Positions 58,760 to 64,000 of a DNA stretch of 64,000 nt are shown in pieces (positions within the stretch are counted from its first letter, which is position 1; every line of letters starts with the position of its first letter). The notes below the pieces were generated by a model. The model was given only the letters and a program-made list of their open reading frames with translations. It was not told the origin of the DNA and ran no database searches. This stretch comes from Melioribacter sp. (GTDB lineage Bacteria > Bacteroidota > Ignavibacteria > Ignavibacteriales > Melioribacteraceae): contig JAHEZQ010000006.1 in the NCBI GenBank assembly GCA_023250955.1, positions 248,001-312,000 on the forward strand. Reading direction: 5' to 3'. The position numbers were made by a program, and so were the translations under genes.

Positions 58760-61147
58760 TTATTCCAACAATAAAAATCTAAATCCCACACCTTTAACTG
58801 TAATCTCTAATTTTCCATTATTAACTTTTATATTCTCTCCACCAACTAAATCTGAAACGGAATTAATTTTATAAATATTTGGTAGTTGCAGTTTTACTTT
58901 TTGTTCGTTTTCATTTTTATTAAGTACAACGAGAATTCTTTCGTTCATGTCCGAACGTATATATGCGAAAATGTTTTCGTCAGCTTCTAGCGTTAGAAAA
59001 TCTCCGTAACGAAGTGCGGGATGATTTTTTCTAACATTTATAATTCTTCTAACATCTTCCAGCATCTTCCTTTCATCCTTACTCAAATCATTTCCGAAGC
59101 GCATCATTCTTCTGTTATCGGGATCGGAGGCGCCTGTCATACCGAATTCACTTCCGTAATAAATAACCGGAAGACCTGGAATTGTATTCATATAAGCATA
59201 ATACAATTTTGCTTTTTCGTAGTTAGCGGGATTATCAACCTTGGGCGGATTATTCCATCCTTCTTCCGTTGCACTCCACTGACTCAATTCTAAATCTCCA
59301 TCTGCAAAAGCCATGAACCGGTTTTTATCATGACTGTCCATAATATTTCCCATTACATTATTTTCTCCATAAACTAAAAATGACTTTTTCATTTCTGCAT
59401 CAAGTGCCTTGAAAGAAATTTTTTTATCAAGAAAAGTCGGAAGAGCTATATCATAAAGATTGAAATTAAATTGCGCTGAAAGCTGTCCATTATTCACATA
59501 AGAACTGATTAATTCATAACTGCCGAAAGTTTCTCCAATCTGATATACAGAAACGTTCATGGGCAATTCAATTTCTTTTTTAATTTTTAAATTGAGTGCG
59601 CGCCAAAATTCATTCGGCATATGTTTCACTGCGTCTTGTCTAAATCCGTCAGCCCCTGTTACCTTCAACCACCATACTGCATTGGATGCTTGAAAATCAA
59701 CCACTTCCTTCGATCCAACAAAATTAAATTTTGGTAAATACGGTTCAAACCATGTTGTTAATCTTTGTTCATCCCATAATCTAAGATTCAATCTTCCGTC
59801 GGGAAGTTTAAGTTTTCCGAACCATTCAGGATGTTGCTTAACTAGCGGATGATTTTCGTGAACATGGTTGGCAACAAAATCCAACAAGGTTTTTATTTTG
59901 TGTTTATGTGCAGTTGAAACTATTTCTTTAAGTTTATTTATCGTACCGAACTTTTCTTCAACACCAAAAGAATTAATTGGCCAATATCCGTGATAACCGG
60001 AAAACCATCTGTGAGGTGCGGGTGATTCTTTATATGCCTGATTAGGATTATCATAAACGGGAGAAATCCAAATTGTGTTGACGCCGAGTGAATCAAAATA
60101 TCCTTCACTAAGTTTATTTAGAATTCCTTGAAAATCACCACCCATGTAATTTGCTTTTCCAAATAGCGAATCTTGAACGATCGGTTCGTTAAGTGATTTA
60201 TCCCCGTCGTTAAATCTATCTATCATTAAAGAATAAATTATTCCATCGTTCCATGTAAAATTATTGTTACTGGCCGGTACACCATCAAAAAGATTAATGG
60301 ATTGAATATTTGTTGATCTGCCGTTTTTATTTACTGCAATTCGGAAAAGATTTTTTCCTTTTAATTGAGATTTCGGAATAGAGGATTCTATTTTGTTTTC
60401 TTCAATTTTAATATACTTTTTATTTAATCTGGTGTTGTTAAGCAAAGCAATAATGTCTTTCGGATCAACATTGTTTCCATCTTTTTCATTTTCATAAATG
60501 AATGAAAATTTTGATTCATTCGTATTTATTTCTTTTCCGGCAACATGAAGGAATAATTTACCTTCATCCGGATTAGCAACGTTGAAAAGTGAATTGAAGT
60601 CACCAAAGCCGTTTGGCTTTTTATCAGGATTTTTAGGATCTACAATTTCTTCTCCGTCTCCCCAAAATTTATATTCATATCTGCCTGGTTCAAGTGGGAC
60701 TTCAGTTTCGAAAACTCCATCTTTGTTTTCGTCTTTCATCGGAAGATTGCCTCTATCCCATCCGTTAAAACTTCCGAAGAGAGTAAGTTTATTATATTTT
60801 TTCCCCGGCTTGTAAGAAAATTTAAATTTTTGCTGAACTCTTGACCGTACTGGAAAGGAGTAAGTGTTTCCCGCCAGTTTGAAATCAACTAAAGTCATCC
60901 CGGCAAAATTCATATCAGCTTTGAAATAAACTTTTTCGGTTCGTTTATTATAATTTACTTTTACTTTTTTATTTTCTTGAAACTTCAGATCATAATTATT
61001 CGAATAGAACATATCACTAATCAAGAGAGAATCTGTTTTACCTGCGGTAAGATTAACCGGTTTAATAATGTCACGTACTCCACTCTGAGCATAGTTGGAA
61101 ACGATAAAGAAAAAAGAAAATAAAATGACCGGCTTTAAAAACTTCAT
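58760..61147 (-). CDS. Secreted GH13 alpha-amylase family protein with N-terminal glycogen-binding-type module
   Basis: KLTLFGSFNGWDRGNLPMKDENKDGVFETEVPLEPGRYEYKFWGDGE; GADGFRQDAVKHMP; QIGETFGS; IMDSHDKNRFM. Start set at MKFLKPVILFSFFF. Confidence 0.92.
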   Translation of the reverse strand: MKFLKPVILFSFFFIVSNYAQSGVRDIIKPVNLTAGKTDSLLISDMFYSNNYDLKFQENKKVKVNYNKRTEKVYFKADMNFAGMTLVDFKLAGNTYSFPVRSRVQQKFKFSYKPGKKYNKLTLFGSFNGWDRGNLPMKDENKDGVFETEVPLEPGRYEYKFWGDGEEIVDPKNPDKKPNGFGDFNSLFNVANPDEGKLFLHVAGKEINTNESKFSFIYENEKDGNNVDPKDIIALLNNTRLNKKYIKIEENKIESSIPKSQLKGKNLFRIAVNKNGRSTNIQSINLFDGVPASNNNFTWNDGIIYSLMIDRFNDGDKSLNEPIVQDSLFGKANYMGGDFQGILNKLSEGYFDSLGVNTIWISPVYDNPNQAYKESPAPHRWFSGYHGYWPINSFGVEEKFGTINKLKEIVSTAHKHKIKTLLDFVANHVHENHPLVKQHPEWFGKLKLPDGRLNLRLWDEQRLTTWFEPYLPKFNFVGSKEVVDFQASNAVWWLKVTGADGFRQDAVKHMPNEFWRALNLKIKKEIELPMNVSVYQIGETFGSYELISSYVNNGQLSAQFNFNLYDIALPTFLDKKISFKALDAEMKKSFLVYGENNVMGNIMDSHDKNRFMAFADGDLELSQWSATEEGWNNPPKVDNPANYEKAKLYYAYMNTIPGLPVIYYGSEFGMTGASDPDNRRMMRFGNDLSKDERKMLEDVRRIINVRKNHPALRYGDFLTLEADENIFAYIRSDMNERILVVLNKNENEQKVKLQLPNIYKINSVSDLVGGENIKVNNGKLEITVKGVGFRFLLLE

Positions 61148-61220
61148 GTTGATCTCCACATGGATTTATTCCATACGTAAAATAAAAAAACTAAAAGTTA
61201 TAAGAGAATTAAAAAGAGGT

Positions 61221-61874
61221 TTAAGCCGGGTGGTATTCAGTTAAAAATTTTTCAAGTCCGTTTAGACATGTAATATAGTGTACATTTTGAAATTGTGATA
61301 GTTCGTCGGCGCGTCCTTCGGCAAGAGCTTGTCCGCCAATAATTATTTCTTGATCGGGAAATTCTTCTTTGATTGATTGAATTAACTTAGTCAATCTAAT
61401 TACATTAATATAAAAGCTGTTCGATATGCCAACCAAATCCGGTTTCTTTTCTCTAATGATGGCTATGATATCCGATTGCGGTGTGTTGGAACCGATAAAA
61501 ATTGTACGCCAGCCATATGCTTCTAAAAATCCGGCAACCATACGCGCACCAAGTTCATGATATTCTTTATCAACACAAGTGATCAGAGCAAGTTTGCCGT
61601 TGTCATCATCGCCTAATGAGCTTGTACTTACTAATTCTATCAACGCTTCAGTAATTTTTGTTGCAATATGTTCACCCGCAACAGAACATTTTTCCCGTTC
61701 CCACATTTGACCGATTCTGTACATCGAACGCTGAAAAAGCTCCATGTATATCGCTTTGATGCTGACTTTTTGCTCAATAAGATTAAGTACAATTTGTGTG
61801 CACAGTTTTTTATCACCATCAAGGAGCGAGTTTAGATAATGCAGATAAACCGCTTCCGGAATTATTTTATTCAT
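61221..61874 (-). CDS. Stand-alone cobalamin (B12)-binding domain protein with Wx9EH motif
   Basis: MWEREKCSVAGEHIATK; DKEYHELGARMVAGFLEAYGWRTIFIGSNTP; IIIGGQAL; no HTH. Confidence 0.88.
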   Translation of the reverse strand: MNKIIPEAVYLHYLNSLLDGDKKLCTQIVLNLIEQKVSIKAIYMELFQRSMYRIGQMWEREKCSVAGEHIATKITEALIELVSTSSLGDDDNGKLALITCVDKEYHELGARMVAGFLEAYGWRTIFIGSNTPQSDIIAIIREKKPDLVGISNSFYINVIRLTKLIQSIKEEFPDQEIIIGGQALAEGRADELSQFQNVHYITCLNGLEKFLTEYHPA

Positions 61875-61926
61875 TTAATTGCCCTCAATATCAACAAAAC
61901 GATAATTGAAGGGAAATAATTCCAAA

Positions 61927-62571
61927 CTAAGAAGTTTTTTTATTCCTTTTGTTAATTAGACGTGAGATTCTATAACTGGTATAAGCAAAGAATGGAGCCG
62001 CCACAACATCAATTGTGTAATGAACATGTTGAATTAAAACTAAAGCGGCAATTAGAATTGTACAAATTAAAAAAACGGTTTTTAATTTTTTGCTTTTTGC
62101 AGTTAAAAAGAAAAGAAACATTGTTGAAGTATGTCCCGAAAAAAACAAATCACGTAAAAGAGTTGAACCTCCACCGAAAAATTCTACGAACGGATCTTTA
62201 AGAGGTATGATATGAAGCGGTGCGTTTAACGGTAAAAAATAAATTGTAATCAATCGTAATGCTGCAATTAAAGTATATGATTGCAGTGCTAGCAGCATTC
62301 TATCGGGATGAAAGAGTAAAAAAGAGAGAGCAATTATTAATCCAAGATAAATCAAGCCAAAGGTTAACCATGTTACATTAACAGGCTGAAATGTAGCCAG
62401 TAGCGGATCGTTAAATGAAAAACCGGGACGTGCTTCATTATAAGCTAGGAACTTTGCAAGCGAGAAAAGAATTATAGCCAGAAGAAAAAGAGTTATTAGA
62501 AATTTCGTTCTAAACCTTTTATCAAGCAGATACGGCAGCCAAATCGGTTTTATCTCTTTAAGTTTTCTCAA
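61927..62571 (-). CDS. PAP2-superfamily membrane protein (sphingomyelin-synthase-like PAP2_C type)
   Basis: Multi-TM; RDLFFSGHTSTMFLFF and HVHYTIDVVAAPFFAYTSYR. Confidence 0.78.
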   Translation of the reverse strand: MRKLKEIKPIWLPYLLDKRFRTKFLITLFLLAIILFSLAKFLAYNEARPGFSFNDPLLATFQPVNVTWLTFGLIYLGLIIALSFLLFHPDRMLLALQSYTLIAALRLITIYFLPLNAPLHIIPLKDPFVEFFGGGSTLLRDLFFSGHTSTMFLFFLTAKSKKLKTVFLICTILIAALVLIQHVHYTIDVVAAPFFAYTSYRISRLINKRNKKTS

Positions 62572-62642
62572 TTACTTTTTGTCTTTGTGAAATGAACGCC
62601 GTAAAATAGTTGTGCTGCCGATAAAAGCAAAGCTAAAATATT

Positions 62643-63107
62643 TTATTTTAGTTTGCCGAACAGTTTCATAAAAAAACGCATCATCTTATGAAACGGATCA
62701 ACCTTGCTAATATACATCATCGGGCATCCGCTTCTTATTACAGACAGTCCGTTTTCTTCTCCAAGTTTTGCCGCTTCCTCAGAAAAACTTCCGTTACCCA
62801 TTGAGCGGTGAAACCAAATTGTTTTAACTTCAGCTTCAATACTCTGCTTTACAATTTCGGTTGAGACTGCCGGACTTGTTGCAATAAAAACCGCATCAAC
62901 TTTTTCCGGAATGGATTTTAAATTAGGATAACATGTGTCACCTTCAATCATTTCTGCATGGGGATTAATTGGAAATATGTTGTAACCGCTCTCCTTAAAT
63001 TTTTTGTAGATTGCATTACCAACTGATCCTTGAGGATTGCGTGATACACCGGCAATGGCTATAGTTTTTTGATTAAAAAATTCTGTTATTTTTTGCTCGT
63101 AGTTCAT
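62643..63107 (-). CDS. CoA-binding protein (YccU-like Rossmann fold)
   Basis: KTIAIAGVSRNPQGSVGNAIYKKFKESGYNIFPINP; VDAVFIATSPAVSTEIVKQ. Confidence 0.93.
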   Translation of the reverse strand: MNYEQKITEFFNQKTIAIAGVSRNPQGSVGNAIYKKFKESGYNIFPINPHAEMIEGDTCYPNLKSIPEKVDAVFIATSPAVSTEIVKQSIEAEVKTIWFHRSMGNGSFSEEAAKLGEENGLSVIRSGCPMMYISKVDPFHKMMRFFMKLFGKLK

Positions 63108-63208
63108 TTCCGTTCTCGTTTGTTTAGATATTTTTTTGTGCTTAAAAATAGCAAACCCAAATCCAATTAAGAAATCGGGTTTGAAAATTTTTACTTTCAG
63201 CAGTTCAA

Positions 63209-64000
63209 CTAGAGTTTTCTAGCAACAACTATTGGAGTTTTCATTACATCTACATTTCCTGATCCTTCTGCAACTGCTTCGATAAGCAAAATATAAATCC
63301 CGATACGGAGCGGTTTTCTATTATCATCAAGTCCGTCAAAGATCACGGAATTTTTTGTTGATGCCAATCTATTCTCTGTAATGTTCCTTACTAATCTTCC
63401 CTGGCTGTCAAAAATTTTTATCCTCACTTGCGAAAGCGGTTGACTCAAATCAAAATTTATTATTGCGTAATCTTCAAAACCGTCGTTATCCGGAGAGAAT
63501 GGATTTGGACTGATCACAACTTTTGATTCGCGAGAAGTATTTTCAGAATAGATCGAGTTTTGTCTGCCGGGAGACCCGCCTTCGTTTACAACCGAAGTAT
63601 TCCAATTAGATCTAACATTAGAACCCAGAAGCGGATTAAGTCTTTCAAGAGATCTGCCTTTTGTTGTAATAATATTTTTATTATGCCATGATGAAGAATA
63701 AACAAGCGAATCTAATGTATCGCTAAAAAAATCTTTTAAGATCAAGGTCGAGCTTTCGTTTGATAAACTGAGCGAAGAACTTCCTGCAATCTTAGTCTTA
63801 TTTTCAAGTTTAAGCCAAGGATAACTTCTATAAATTGATGAATCCGAAGCGAGAACAAAATAATCCCGCGGCGGCAGTTTATAAAACGTATTTGCTAATT
63901 TGAATTTAGTTGACGATCCGATTTTAATTTCCATTCCGCCAAGCTGAATTGAATCGTTTGTTGTATTGTAGAATTCAAGGTACTCTGCACTGCCGGTTGG
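63209..64000 (-). CDS. Secreted protein, N-terminus truncated by window edge; lamin-tail-like region plus FlgD/gliding-type C-terminal domain
   Basis: Frame stays open from the ORF-track Met at 63934 to the window edge (...GSAEYLEFYNTTNDSIQLGGMEIK); C-term ISPNPFSPDNDGFEDYAIINFDL...VRIKIFDSQGRLVRNI. Confidence 0.8.
   Translation of the reverse strand, partial: PTGSAEYLEFYNTTNDSIQLGGMEIKIGSSTKFKLANTFYKLPPRDYFVLASDSSIYRSYPWLKLENKTKIAGSSSLSLSNESSTLILKDFFSDTLDSLVYSSSWHNKNIITTKGRSLERLNPLLGSNVRSNWNTSVVNEGGSPGRQNSIYSENTSRESKVVISPNPFSPDNDGFEDYAIINFDLSQPLSQVRIKIFDSQGRLVRNITENRLASTKNSVIFDGLDDNRKPLRIGIYILLIEAVAEGSGNVDVMKTPIVVARKL

Noticed and set aside
1-64000. tRNA, rRNA, CRISPR arrays, prophage or transposase genes
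   Set aside because: None recognised by eye on either strand; covariance or CRISPR software was not available.

Overview
This 64 kb AT-rich window looks chromosomal and comes from a Bacteroidota/Ignavibacteria-like bacterium. The lineage is inferred from a type-A (T9SS-like) C-terminal sorting domain, FlgD/gliding-type C-termini, and VPS10-like, DUF4920- and DUF4905-type proteins. Most genes are on the minus strand. From left to right it contains: a TetR-linked RND efflux operon (RND pump truncated at the left edge); a split M16 peptidase pair; an M1/M61-like metallopeptidase; an ECF sigma/anti-sigma/lipoprotein operon; glyS; a phosphate block (PiT, DUF47, PhoU, PstB, PstB, PstA, PstC, PstS); a TPR histidine kinase; GH127; a VPS10-like protein; a Y-family polymerase coupled to a PD-(D/E)XK-like ORF; an AMMECR1/Memo pair; tryptophanase; a small membrane-protein/XRE cassette; a pseudouridine synthase; PriA; DUF4920; thioredoxin; a fused M16 peptidase; a second ECF sigma/anti-sigma/TonB_C lipoprotein locus; HisN-like; Sua5; a PAS kinase; an M24 peptidase; a secreted C39-like protein; GH13; a B12-binding protein; PAP2; a CoA-binding protein; and a right-edge truncated secreted protein. 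I saw no rRNA, tRNA, CRISPR, prophage or transposase. The most interesting signals are: (1) tandem PstB ATPases with complementary motif degeneration, implying an asymmetric heterodimer; (2) a stand-alone B12-binding protein with a CarH-type Wx9EH motif and no HTH; (3) an internally duplicated HELHER protein whose second copy has lost every candidate metal-binding His; (4) an XRE/membrane-protein cassette with 13-bp direct repeats 21 bp apart at its promoter; (5) a PD-(D/E)XK-like ORF translationally coupled to an 'ImpB'-type Y-family polymerase; and (6) several intergenic repeat families with 7-mer, 6-mer or palindromic structure. All calls come from reading the sequence; no database search was run.
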